From Lentinus brumalis (Eukaryota > Basidiomycota > Agaricomycetes > Polyporales > Polyporaceae), in contig MARA01000060.1 in the NCBI GenBank assembly GCA_001792895.1, forward strand, positions 62,001 to 126,000: DNA of 64,000 bases, read 5' to 3'. Of the stretch, positions 47,084 to 57,625 are shown piece after piece (the stretch's first letter is position 1; the number at the start of each line of letters is the position of its first letter). The notes under the pieces were generated by a model. The model worked only from the letters and a program-made list of their open reading frames with translations, did not search any database and had not been told where the DNA came from. Made by a program: the position numbers and the translations under genes.

Positions 47084-47654
47084 TTACGCGACCAGTTGAA
47101 ACCACATCACACCAAGCACGGGGAGCAGCGCTGTTATCCCGACACCGGCCCGGAAAACGGGTAGGCCCTCGTGACCCCACATGGACAGAGCACCGTTTGT
47201 CGAAGACGGTGCTGGATTGTGCGAAATCGTAGGGTGCGTACTACGGGAGCTTGCCTGGCCTCCTGGTTGGGTGGTCGGGTCGGTAGAGGGCGGAGATATT
47301 GGCAAGATGGTGCCGGACGTCCCTAGCAGGCCCGTCGAGCTGGTCATGGGGGCGGAGGTCCCGGTGATCATCGTGCTGGTGATGGAGTCGGCGGAAGAGG
47401 TAGCGGTGTCCGTAGGGGTGGTAGAATCGATGGTGGTAGTGACGGAGTCGGTGTCTGTAGGCTGGACAGAGTCGGTGGTGGCGGGTGCCGTGTCTGTGTC
47501 CGTAGTTAGGACGGTGTCTGGTATTCAGATTGCTGTCAGTCGTCGTCACCCAGACTGCTTCAGACTCACCAGTGACATCCGTGCTCGAGTCTTGCGCAAT
47601 TGCGCCGCCCATCAACAGGACACAGAACAGAACAGACGCAACAGAAGGGCGCAT
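47084..47654 (-). CDS. Small Ser/Thr-rich secreted protein with GPI-anchor-like tail
   Basis: Cell-surface protein, 172 residues, two exons (47654-47570 and 47517-47084) with a 52-bp phase-1 intron. The N-terminal signal peptide is MRPSVASVLFCVLLMGGAIA, cleaved before QDSSTDVT. The mature part is dominated by Thr, Ser, Asp and Pro (repeats of the TDTDSVTTTIDS type), suited to O-mannosylation, with no Cys. The C-terminus has a small-residue site (STNGALS) followed by a short spacer and a hydrophobic end, AGVGITALLPVLGVMWF, as in GPI-anchored fungal wall proteins. Unspliced reading frames on both strands hide this structure. No enzymatic domain; probably a wall or surface mucin-like protein. 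Confidence 0.72.
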
Positions 47655-48808
47655 GCTGACGAGAGTGTGAACGGGAACTCGACACCGGGGGACTACGCAC
47701 AAGTAGACTCCGTGCTGCACGTCGCCCGTTTATACGGCCAGTCTCAGCGCGAGTGCTTGTACCGCCATAACACAACCGCAGTGCCCTCCTACCGCAGAGC
47801 GGGCGTTGATGGCTTCAGATAGCATAGCGGGCGGCGCGCATTATAGCCCTACGACGCCATAGGGGAATGGTAACGCCTCGTTGAGTTACGCATTAGTCCC
47901 TAAGTCAGCAAGAAGGCCGTGTTTGTGTGTGCGTGAGCGCATTACCTCGTCTATGGCGAGCCTGAAAGTAGACACAGCCATGGCAGCGCGTCACATGTGG
48001 CCGTCAAAGTAAACCTTGCTGATATCCGGCGGCGGTCGAAAGGTGGAAGAGTAAAAGCCAGCCTCCCTATCAGCGGAATATAATTAGTCGTGCAGAGGGT
48101 TTCAAGTAGCGGACCCAAGGACTAGCCAGAAGGATGGGTGAGGGCCGAAAAGGCGTACTGTGTACTAGCAGTGGCCCTGTTCGAACGCGCTGGTGATAGG
48201 GGGTGCTCGGCGGCGGCACAGGAGCTTGAGCGGTAGCCGGGCAACGCGGGCGACGACTAGTTGCGATGAGGTGAAAACAGTGCCAAAAGGGACGGCGCAG
48301 TTTGCCCAGACATGAGACCTTGAGTAACTTCTAATCGGTAACTGAACCTGCGATCTCGTCGACGTCAGCTCAGCGCGAGAAACACTCTTCGACGACCTAT
48401 TGCTCCACTTCAAGGATGTGCCATTCGTTGACGAGCTATAAGAGAAGCAAATAACGGCAGTCGGCTGGCTAAGCTTCGTCTGGACGACCGGGAGCCTGGA
48501 CGAGTGCTCCAGATTTGCCTGCGTCTGCGACACGATTTTGGAGCGGAGCGCAGCAATTCCCCGAGAAGCACGAGATAGAATCGTCTATGCATTGTGCACA
48601 AAACATATTCCGGTCCGCAGAATAAGTAGACGTGAGCTGAGAAGAGAGTCGCGATAGGAGGAACGAGTAGACACGGTGGTCAAACTTCAACCTGACACTT
48701 TCTGTTGCATTCCGCTGGCGCCGGGACACGTGGCGCAGTGAGGGGTAGAAATATACCGCGGCCGCCTCCTCGTTTGACTGCCATGGACCGAACCGCCGAA
48801 TCTGCGAC
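47655..48808. other. Intergenic, no gene seen
   Basis: About 1.15 kb between the GPI-type protein and the deaminase copy at 48809, holding two divergent promoters. A TATA-like GAAATATACCG lies at about 48747-48757. No other feature is supported. Confidence 0.45.
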
Positions 48809-50336
48809 ATGGCTTCACCTCAACATATTGGCGAATCAGACGTCCCGACCATCAATACTATCATTCTAGCCCTATATCCCCTCATGCCCGGTCCGAGTGC
48901 CAGACCACATCTTCAAATCCCCTGCCTGTCCAGAAAGTGCGGCATGCTGACTTTCTCGATGCGCTTGCTGCACTGTGTGCCCTACAGGCCAACTGCGACT
49001 TCGCATCTGCCGTACTCAGCACCTCCGGACAAGGTGTAGAGCTGTACATATCGGCCGCGCCCCTCTCGCGTGCCCTCCGTACGCAAGTGGAGTCATGGCT
49101 GGCGCAGTTGAAGACGGTCGCTCTGGAATCACCGACCATTCCTCAGCACCACACGGGCTTGGAGGTCACGGGAGCTCAAAGAGCGTTCATCATAGCGCTT
49201 CATCGGTCTTCATACGCGAAGTTTAGGCCCCGGCTCTGCGGGATAGCCACTCCCTGGAAGCTGCTGAGTAAAGTGGAAGCCGCTCTGACCACGCCCAATA
49301 ATCTCGCAACATACATTGAAGACCTGCAAGACCTTCATCAGCGTTTGCGCTGCTTCACAGCCATCCTCACGGCCACCGACACGGCGGGCATGGCAGGATT
49401 TTAAACCCCGTAACAGGCCAGTAACAGTTCCGTCAAAGGTAAAATATCACCGTGAATGGGCCCAGAGGAAGTAAAAGGCCAGTAAAAAGTTACCTTTGAC
49501 GGACCTGTCACGTGTTTTATTGCCCTGTTACAGGGCGAAACATCGTGCTTTGCCCGTCGTGCGACGACCATCACCGCTTGAGCGACGATGATTGTTTGAG
49601 CCTCCACGAAGCCGGACGACAGTTCTCCGCAGCTCTCACGAATCCGGAGTTCAAGAAGTGGTTGCGCGATAACATATGTGCGTCGTTAGTCGGTGATTGG
49701 CTGATCTTTCGACTCACGTCCACAACAGGGGCAGGCGTGGAGCATGTTCTGCATTCGTCCGCCCTCCTTCACATCATATGCAGCACCCTGATATCGACGG
49801 CTCAAGCCAAGAGGACGCGTCCTGCGCTACAAAACGGTCTCGTGGTCCGCTGGATTGGCCCCTCCCCGCCTCAGACATTCTGCGCCGACATGGATCCGGA
49901 AAACTTGGCGAAGTCCTGGGAGCCGGACCTCAGACACGACATTGCCTTACGTGCGCTGCGGTCAGCGAACAAACTGCCTCCGGGCCTCGTGCAGCGCGGG
50001 AACACATACATCCACGACCACGCCGTGGTCCACTGCGAGGCGGCGCTGCTGGCGTACCTCGTCCTCAACCAAATACCTGCATACCCACATTTCGCGAGCA
50101 GCGGGGATCCGTGCTTCTGCTGCGTCATGTATGGCGCGGCGTCGAAGTGGGAGAAGTTCACGGACGTCTCGCTCCGCGTCAGTAAGATGGTGCTTCGCAT
50201 CGTAGCTCCATGGGCTATGCCCGAGCACACGCCACAGGACGTCCTGCACGTGTTCCGGATCCTCATAGCGCACTCTTTGGCGGATGCGCTCTGGGACTAC
50301 CGAAGTAATCCCCAGATTGGCGACCACTGCCTGTGA
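48809..50336 (+). pseudogene. Subfamily-3 deaminase, broken by a frameshift and an inserted element
   Basis: The start MASPQHIGESDVPTINTIIL aligns with MSTSDSVQDVERSDIPTVNT of the intact gene at 57269. One base is missing near 48920 (LQI in place of LHMP), so the next segment VRHADFLDALAALCALQANC continues in another frame. After LRCFTAIL the frame stops at 49402-49404, at the edge of an inserted foldback element (49385-49556). Beyond it, DDHHRLSDDDCLSLHEAGRQ resumes, then the conserved phase-1 intron (49678-49728) and the catalytic exon. That exon is fully open: VVHCEAALLAYLVLNQIPAY and DPCFCCVMYGAASKW carry His-Cys-Glu and PCxxC. The first half cannot be joined to the second without repair, so I call a pseudogene, although the catalytic part alone is open from 49512. 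Confidence 0.72.
49385..49556. mobile_element. Small foldback (MITE-like) element inside the deaminase gene
   Basis: Two long inverted arms flank a short loop. GTAACAGGCCAGTAACAG and TCCGTCAAAGGTAA at 49410-49442 pair with 49490-49531, which read TTACCTTTGACGGA and, further out, GCCCTGTTAC. The pairing continues weakly outward to about CGGGCA at 49385 and TGCCCG at 49551. The intact paralogue at 56.7 kb lacks this sequence between FTAIV and DDDHRLSDDD, showing it is an insertion. A target duplication was not identified with confidence. No coding capacity; family unknown. Confidence 0.75.
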
Positions 50337-51081
50337 GATGGGCATGGAAGAGCCGAAGGAGGTGAGTGCTGTCCCTCTCGGATCCGTGGCCCGAGTTAAC
50401 ATCTTGCCTTCGCTGTCGACAGGATACATCAGTGCTGAACGGATAATATCTACGAGTAACATATCAGTCACAGGGCAAGCGGAAGGGGACCTACGTCGGT
50501 CTAGATCGTATATGTTGCTGTGACGGGGATCGAGGGTCCGCAAGTTGGTGCTTACGTCTGGATGGTTACGCCCGAAGTAAGTACGGACGGGGAAGGAGAT
50601 GCATGTATGTTGAAATCGTAGGGTACAAGCAGGACGCCTTACCCTGCGTAACGCAGACTGCGTACGGCGGACGCGAAGATGGCCGTGAGCGGAGGTTTAA
50701 CCACATGTCCATTTGGCGCCCATCGGCCGCATCCGGTGCACCGTAGGTAGGTCTGCTGCTCAACTTTATGGCACGGTCTGACTTATTCACTGACTCCGTT
50801 GTGACAGACTTACGAGCGAAGGGTCGGTTATTCGGCTTGCGTGAACTCAACGGGCTGTTCCTGTTGATATTTAGTGTACGCACATAGAATGCGTAGAGGT
50901 TTGCGGGAGCTAGTAGTAAGCTTGCAACCGCGGTATGATCCGCAACGGCACCTTGTCGCGGGAGCGCGACCACATTCCTACAAGCCTTACTCCGCGCCAT
51001 CTTGTACCGAGCTTACAGATCTAGAGCGACAGAACGGAGCCTTGACGGTCACAAGTGCCTTCCGCCACCTACCCGCAACCG
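50337..51081. other. Intergenic, convergent side of the bestrophin gene
   Basis: About 740 bases between the deaminase copy and the 3' end of the bestrophin-like gene. No exon, repeat or motif was recognised. Confidence 0.45.
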
Positions 51082-53739
51082 TCAGTCCCGCCAGCAGTTC
51101 CAATGACACGTGCTTGAAGCACACGCACCAAACACCGCGTCGATGTGTGTCTGCATGTCCACCGCCAGGTCGTGGCCCGCGCGGATGTGCGCGCCGTCGT
51201 GGTGCGCCCCGAGGTAGACGTTCGGGCACGAGACGCGCTTGAGGCGCTCGATGTCCGCGTGGATGATCGCGTGGCAGAAGAAGTCGAGGTCGAGGTCGTT
51301 CTGTGTGCCCGGTCCCGGTCAGCGATCGGGCGTCGTCAGAGAGGTAGTAGGAAGGGCGTACTTCGTCGTAGCCTGGGGTGGCATGCGGGGAGGATCAGCG
51401 GAGTGCGAGATGCGAGATGCCGGGAAAGGTGAGAGACGCACCGAAGGGCTGCTCGATCTCCTCGCCGGCCGCGATGAGACCGAGGTATATGAACGCGGCC
51501 ATGCCGACGCCGGGTATCGCGTACCATCCGAACAGGTCTACAAGCTGGAAAGGGAGGCAGAAGAGGTATATCCATACGGTGCTGGGGACCATATCAGATG
51601 AAGCGGCGAGCAGACAGTGGCGAAGCTGACTACTCACTGTCTGAGGAATTCGACACGGTCAGCCCCGTCTTAGCATGAAGCCATAGCTAGAACGTTGAAA
51701 AGCACGTACCGGATGTGTACTGAGTATACACTGCGGATGCTGTCAGTATCCACCGTAAACGGATTGAGCTGAGGGAACTCACAAAGGCAAGGGTGTCGTC
51801 AAGATCCTCTCCAGCGCTGCCACGCACTCGTCAGCTCGCCGCATACTCCACGAGGTCCTGGAAGACTTACTCGACAGACTATCCTCGAATGCCTGCAGAC
51901 AGCCCAGCATACCGCCCAACGCGGCTCCAGGAACGACACCGCGTTCGTCCAACACGCTCAGCCAGATGCTCAGCGAGCGCACGATTTCCAGCGGAAGGTT
52001 TTCTCCGCCGCCCGCGATACGCGGCCGGTGCTTCGAGTGCGTGAGCCCCAGCCGCTCGCCCGTATCCTGCAATGCCGCACGCATGTGCTCCTGGTGCGGG
52101 TGCCTGTTCTCGCCTACATTACACGTCAGCAATCGCAAAACTGACACGAAAGAGCGAGGCTCACCGGGACCTTGCGGGCTCGCGTCGGCGTCATCGTCTG
52201 CCCATCGCCGCTGCACCCCGCCCTCTTCGTCGCCGCCCGCTCCAGCCTCGACATCGACATCGACCGGGACCCCGCCCGCACCGCGCACGGTGACCGTCTT
52301 GCGGTAGCCAAGCACGTGCGCGACACCCTGCACGACGTTCGCGAAGGGAATGAGGTCCGCGCGCACGTCGCCGAAGATGCCCTTGCTGGTCCCGTGCGCG
52401 GCTACCGCCCCCGGCAAGAGCGGGTGGCGTGCGCGCTCTTCGGCATCGCTGGAGACGGAGGACGACGACGAGTGTGCGAGGTGGCGGGGCCGCGCCATGA
52501 ACGTTCCGTAGGCGTTGATTGGGGGGATGACCGGGTCGCGGAGGGTCTGCTTGCGCGAGGAAGGTTGCGATGCCGCGGTGGACGGGCCGGGGAACGCGAA
52601 TGGGGGCGTTTCTGGATGCAGGTCGCGCGGAGACGTGGTTTCAGACAAGTCAACGGTTGGCGGTTTCTTGCTGCTTTGACGGTGATGGACGTGCTGCACA
52701 GGCGACGGTTACACGTTGATACCGTAATCGGTACGCAGGGACTGACCTCGTGCAGCGGCTTCACGAGCGGGTATAGATCCTCGTAATAGATGCCCGTCTC
52801 GCCTGTCGGAATGCGGTTAGAACGTGCACTGTCGCCCTAGCAAGCGACCTACTTCTGAGGTGATGCTTGACCGCGACAACAAACCTGTACATGGGGCGTG
52901 AGCGGTCCGTGCTGTCCTGTGGCCTGTGGCGTACAACGTACCCTTCGACCAAATCGAGCGCGATGCGCTTCTCTGCCATGATGCGCCTAGCCACATGGGT
53001 ATCCACCTCGGGGGTTGTCCCGTCAGCATTCGCTTGCGTCGGCGTCATCTTGAGCGGGACGTGTATCCAGGCGAGTCGCGTGAACGTGCGCGAGGTCCGC
53101 GCGAGGTCCGACCACGCACTGCGGCCTTGCCAGTAGCGGTCATATCTGCATGGAAGTAGCGGTTAGAGCTCCGGCTTTCAGCTGTAGGGGGCTGTAGACG
53201 ATAAGAGAGAACATCCGACGGCTGGTGCGTTGCCCGCGGATGATCCACCGCCTGGTAGAACAACTGAGACGTACCCGGAGACGGCACGGTATGAGATGAC
53301 GAAACCGATCACCACACCTGACGCAAGCTTCAGCCTGGAAAAAACGCACGAACAGAGCAGAGGAAACAAACCGAGAAGAGTAAGCAAGACATTAGGAATG
53401 CCGAGGTGCACTTTGGTCCGAAGAGAGATCGAGACCACCGCTGAAAAAGAGCGCGTCAGCTCCGGACACGTAGTCGATCGCACCAGCGCAGGCCTACCAG
53501 CAGCGACGACGGTGTGCAAAAGCACAGCAGGCCATATGCGCCAAATCTAGACGAGTAGAATGTCAGTAAGATCGCGCGAGAGGTCCGTCGAGCAAACATA
53601 CCACGGTGCCGCGGCCGAATGTCCAGTTGACAAGGTTTTCCGTGGAAGCAACGGGTAGTAGTCCGCGTTCCTGATTATTGTCGAAAGCAGGAAGGAGAAC
53701 ATGTCCAGTTCCAGAACGAATCTTGGTAGAGTCTGTCAT
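51082..53739 (-). CDS. Bestrophin-like (UPF0187) anion channel
   Basis: Membrane protein of the bestrophin/UPF0187 family, ligand-gated or constitutive chloride channels. About ten exons. The start MTDSTKIRSGTGHVLLPAFD leads to NLVNWTFGRGTVIWRIWPAV, LLHTVVAAVVSI, then VLLTLLGLKLASGVVIGFVI and SYRAVSGYDRYWQGRSAWSD, the family's N-terminal signature. VARRIMAEKRIALDLVEGF and VAVKHHLRSETGIYYEDLYP follow. A low-complexity loop of about 170 residues with HLAHSSSSSVSSDAEERARH and VDVDVEAGAGGDEEGG interrupts the core, as in other basidiomycete members. The second half has ALGGMLGCLQAFEDSL, FCLPFQLVDLFGWYAIPGVG and FIYLGLIAAGEEIEQPFGYD. It ends near VDMQTHIDAVFG. Small introns of 50-90 bp fall inside most membrane segments. 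The gene appears intact. Confidence 0.85.
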
Positions 53740-54267
53740 GGCCGCCGATGATGGCGGCGGTCCACAAGAAATTTTCAGTATCTTCTCGCGAGAATATTAG
53801 TTTGGGATGTCCAGAGCCACAAGGTATATGGATCCAAGAAACGAGCGTCCAGTCCTAGGGTATCCAAGAAAGCGGGAAGACTGGAAAAGTGATGATGTGG
53901 ACGAGATCAAGCCACCCGTTCGAGCATTTCATGCGTTGACCTCGCTTTCCCACGACTATCGCATAAATAGGCGCCGGACTAATAAACGTAACACACCATC
54001 TGTTGATCTTTCTAATTACTAGTGGTCGTCCTGCCCTTCGTGACTTGTACCTGCTCTTCGCCCAGCGACATCGCGTGGAATGACAGGTCGATGCATGCAA
54101 GCAAAATGCACCAGGGCTCGGGCGTCATCACAGCTACAGATGTCTAGTAGAAACGGGTATGTCAGGACTCAGACCTCAGGCTGGCAGGGCACAATACTTA
54201 TCGAGCGGCAGGACCAAGGCAGGACCTACTACAGATACTAACTCCATCCGTGCCCGTTCTCAAGATC
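53740..54267. other. Intergenic upstream of the bestrophin gene
   Basis: About 530 bases with only short AT-richer frames. It likely holds the bestrophin promoter and the 3' flank of the deaminase pseudogene. Confidence 0.45.
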
Positions 54268-55640
54268 TCATCGACAGTGCGACATCACCTGAAAAGTGGT
54301 TCCCGGCTCCCATACCCGCTCGTATACCGTCTTCACCACCAGCTTCTCGAACATGCCCAGAACATCCTTGGACGTGTGGTCCGGCAGCATCCACGGAATC
54401 TCCAAGCCCGGCGTTCAAATGCTGCGGCGGAGCGCGAGGTCCGTGCGGCAGGTCCACTTCAGCGCCTCGCCGTACTTCCGGCAGCACAAGTTGAAGCACG
54501 GGTCCCGACTGCACGCGACGTGTGGATACGCGGGGACGTCGTTATGGACCAGGTACGCCTGGAGCCCTGCTTCACAATGGACCGCGGCGGCTTCGTGGAC
54601 GTATACCGTCTCATGCCGAGAGAGGCCGGGGAGCAGTGTGCTCACCGACAGCAACGCCTGGATGGCATGGTCACGGGTGATGTTGGGGTATGCCTTCCAC
54701 TGCGCTTCCAAGTTATCTGGGTGCATATCTGCGAGAAAGGTTTGATACGAGACGATTCGAGCCAGTCTTCCACGGGATCGAAATCGTTCTGCAGGGCTGG
54801 GTATCAATGGGTCTCCTTGGCGAGGGCCGCCGATATCATCGTACTTCCAACGATGTGCAGGAGCACGCATGCGTGCAGCACCGTGCACGTCGTGACCACC
54901 TGCCCTTCCGCCTGCTATGCCGGTGAGCGATGTGAGTGGCAGTGTGGATCGATAGCGGCGCACATGAGTATTTTCTCATGCAGCACAACCGATAGACCCT
55001 CGTTTGTGAGTTGAACCGCGTAGAACTGCTCTCCCGCATAATGAGATTCCGGGCCAAGCAATCGTCATCGCTCAAGCGACGATCGTCGTCTCTGACGGTT
55101 GACGATAGCTGTAAAAGAGCGCAAGCTCAACCAGAACTTCTCTAGCTCCTCGTGGTGGGGCGTGTCGTCGGTTCGGTTTGTTCGGAAGGCTTCCACCGCT
55201 CCTAACAGCTCCGACGGGGTGCCTTAGATTGCAGGGTCCCAAAGCCGGGCGCGAAACTTGGCCGGCGCATATGAGGGCAGATACAGCGCTATGATCATGG
55301 CTTTCTGAGCTTCTGTAAGCGTCGAATCGTTGCTGGGACGATTGCATGAGAGGGGTTCCCGACCAACTGCCCGCAACTGTCTCAGCCATGACTCCATCTG
55401 GGCTGGGAGAGCGGGAAGGACGGCTGCGGTACATATGTACAGCTCCAGTCCCTGCGAGGATGCACGGTGTGCGACAGACACGGAGTCGCAGTTCTCCTGA
55501 AGGGTACATAGCGTCGCAAGGGCGTCGAGGATGTCTGCGCGTCGTGCGACCGGGGTTTGCACCGGCATCAGCATGTGAAGGTTCCGTGGGGGGTATGGTC
55601 GACAGCAGTGAGGATAGAGGGCTAGAATGAGACTATTGAC
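54268..55640 (-). pseudogene. Subfamily-3 deaminase pseudogene
   Basis: Broken neighbour of the intact gene at 57269, same strand. TVNSLILALYPHCCRPY is readable at the N-terminus, but the codons before it hold a stop and no start. The frame runs through LMPVQTPVARRADILDALAT to ARLWDPAI, where a TAA stops it; GTPSELLGAVEAF continues beyond. After SFTAIV a frame change occurs. In the catalytic exon, QTFLADMHPDNLEAQWK and AAVHCEAGLQAYLV are preserved, but the zinc motif reads DPCFNLCCRKYG, with extra residues between the Cys. RRSI is followed by TGA where the intact paralogue has TGG (Trp). The tail TPGLEIPWMLPDHTSKDV then continues to a stop at 54268. Several independent lesions make it non-functional. 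Confidence 0.83.
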
Positions 55641-55891
55641 GGTATGGACCCCCTCTCAGCTTTCGATGCGTTCAATTCGATCTGAGGTCATCTTGCAGCT
55701 GACTAGACGGCGAGGTACAATCCCAAAGGGTAGACTGAAATGGGCGCGGCCGAGCGTTGAGTACATGCACAGTGAGAACAGCGAGTAAACCTGACCACTG
55801 ACCAACTCACGAGAGTCGGGGAATGGTTGTACCTCGATTTCCGCAGGGGCTTCCTCGTATACTAGACCGACCATTCTAACCGTCCCGATTC

Positions 55892-57269
55892 TTACCGGCA
55901 GTGGGGGTATACCAGACGGTGGTTCCCGTACTCCCAGACCTTCTCCGCTAGCGTCCGCGCGACCAACCTTTGAAAGATGTCCATCACCTCCTGCGACGTG
56001 CTCTCGGGCATGACCCACGGCACTTGCAGCCTAGGCGTCCAGATGCTTCGGCGGAATGCGATGTCCGTGCGGAAAACGGACTTGAGCGCCTCGCCGTACT
56101 TGTGGCAGCAGAGGCACGGATCCCTGCTGCATGCGACGTGCGGATACGCAGGGATCTGGTTGTATATGAGATACGCCAGCAGCGCGGCTTCGCAGTGGAC
56201 TGTGGCGGTTTCGTCGACGTACGTCGTGCCGTGCCGGACGAGACCAGGAGGCAGTGTGTGCGCAGCCTGTAGTGCACGTATCGCGTCGTCGCGGTGGATG
56301 CCGGGATACATTTTCCACCGCGCTGCCAAACTGTCCGGGTGCATGTCCGCGAGGAATGTTTGAGCACGGGAGGACTCGAGCCAGTGCACTGCGGGGCCGT
56401 TCTGCAGTGCGGGACGCGTCATCTTGGCCACGGCCGCCGAGATGAGGGTGCTCACTATGATATACAGGAGCGCGCATGCGTGCAGCATGTCTTCTGCATA
56501 CGCTGCTGTTGTGGCGTTAACCGATGAGCTGGGAGCGTGCCACGGAGATCAACTGGTTGGACGCACCTATGGTTCCGTTCAGCCACTGTAGGAAAGGTGC
56601 ATCCGTGAGGACCGCGGAGAATCGCTCGCCCACACGGTGGAGGACCAAACAGTCGTCGTCGCTCAGACGATGATCGTCGTCTCGAACGATAGCTGTGAAG
56701 GTGCGCAAGCTCGCCGATAGGGTGCGCAGTTCTTCTCCATGGGGGGTCTGCAGTTGGGTTGCCTGGAAGGCCTCGATCGCTGCTAAGAGCTCCGAAGGGG
56801 TGTGACCGTTGGGATCGCGCAGCCGGCCCCGGAACTTGACATATGACGGCGGATAGAGCGCAATGATTATCGCTCTCTGACCACCGGAGAGCTTCGAGTC
56901 GTCGCTGGGATGCTCGGGAGTGCCTGCAGATAAGTAGTCCCTGCCAACTTCCCGCAGCTGCCCCAGCCAGCATTGCATCCGGGATGGGAGCGCGGCAGGA
57001 AGGGATGCGAGAGATATGTATAGCTCTAGCCCTTGGGGGGAGGTGCTGAGCGCAACGGACGCGTAGTCGCAGTCGTCCTGGAGGGCACAGAGCGTCGCTA
57101 TTGCGTCGACGAAGTCTGCGCGTCGGGCAACCGTCTGGACAGGCATCGGCATGTGAAGGCTCCGCTTCGCGTATGGTGGGGGGCAGTGGGGATAGAGGGC
57201 CATGACGAGGGTATTGACGGTTGGGATGTCTGAGCGTTCGACGTCTTGAACGGAATCTGAGGTTGACAT
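55892..57269 (-). CDS. Deaminase-fold protein 8, subfamily 3 (intact representative)
   Basis: Predicted zinc deaminase, 438 residues, two exons (57269-56567 and 56505-55892) separated by a 61-bp phase-1 intron with a GTTAAC branch-like site. The start MSTSDSVQDVERSDIPTVNT leads to LVMALYPHCPPP. The N-terminal domain contains DAIATLCALQDDCDYASVAL and GLELYISLA, parallel to LELVIAS of subfamily 1. LSGGQRAIIIALYPPSYVKF and RDDDHRLSDDDCLVLHR follow. The catalytic domain has His338-Cys-Glu340 and Pro-Cys365-x-x-Cys368 (SRDPCLCCHKYGEALK), then VPWVMPESTSQEVMDIF. No signal peptide is seen. It is the only intact member of its subfamily in the window and the reference for the two broken ones. Confidence 0.83.
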
Positions 57270-57394
57270 CTTGCACGTTCAACCGACGACGACTATGCCT
57301 GGAAGGCTAAGTGTGTGGGTTACAGGACCCGATGGCTGCACTTACCGAGGGAACTGCTGTAGGTTTATACCTGCTGGTTGAGTTCTCTTTGTCC

Positions 57395-57625
57395 TTAGAC
57401 AGGAGGCGCATTTCCCCTTTTCGGCGGCTGACTCGGAGTCGCGAGATACCACGCCCCTAACATTATCATCAGTAAGCTTCGAAGCGCTCTAAGAGGACAA
57501 GACGTACGATCGCCAGCCAACCTCTTCTCCGTGTAGGTACTATGAACATCGCCCAGCCAGTAAAGTCGGTCGCCCACGCCCGTGGCGCGCTGTTCGCACT
57601 GGACGCCTTCCCAGCGCCGTGCTCA
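57395..57625 (-). pseudogene. Relic of the C-terminal exons of a Baeyer-Villiger type monooxygenase
   Basis: RWEGVQCEQRATGVGDRLYW, then LGDVHSTYTEKRLAGD, a phase-1 intron (GTACGTCTTG to GTTAG), then RAWYLATPSQPPKRGNAPPV and a stop. The full gene at 58060-60662 ends RWEDYDYSRADDVSNRLYWL, GDGQTHNERTSTGD, intron in the same place, RAWYLGEEFVDRPPGQ. Only the last 55 codons or so are present, and nothing upstream in the same frame resembles the enzyme, so this is a truncated duplicate. The spliced tail still reads open, so it could be young or be used as a 3' exon of something else. Confidence 0.75.

Noticed and set aside
47181..47822. Plus-strand frame of about 210 residues with many Val and Ser
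   Set aside because: Antisense shadow of the Thr-rich GPI-type protein; Val codons are the complement of Thr/Asp codons. The minus strand has a signal peptide, proper splice sites and a hydrophobic tail.
48165..48810. Minus-strand gene upstream of the subfamily-3 deaminase
   Set aside because: Frames lie over the probable promoter, lack conserved motifs and have no consistent exon structure.
49512..50336. Stand-alone catalytic deaminase gene starting inside the foldback element
   Set aside because: The ATG lies in the right arm of the element and the following residues do not match any paralogue before DDHHRLSDDD. A new start created by the insertion is possible but unsupported.
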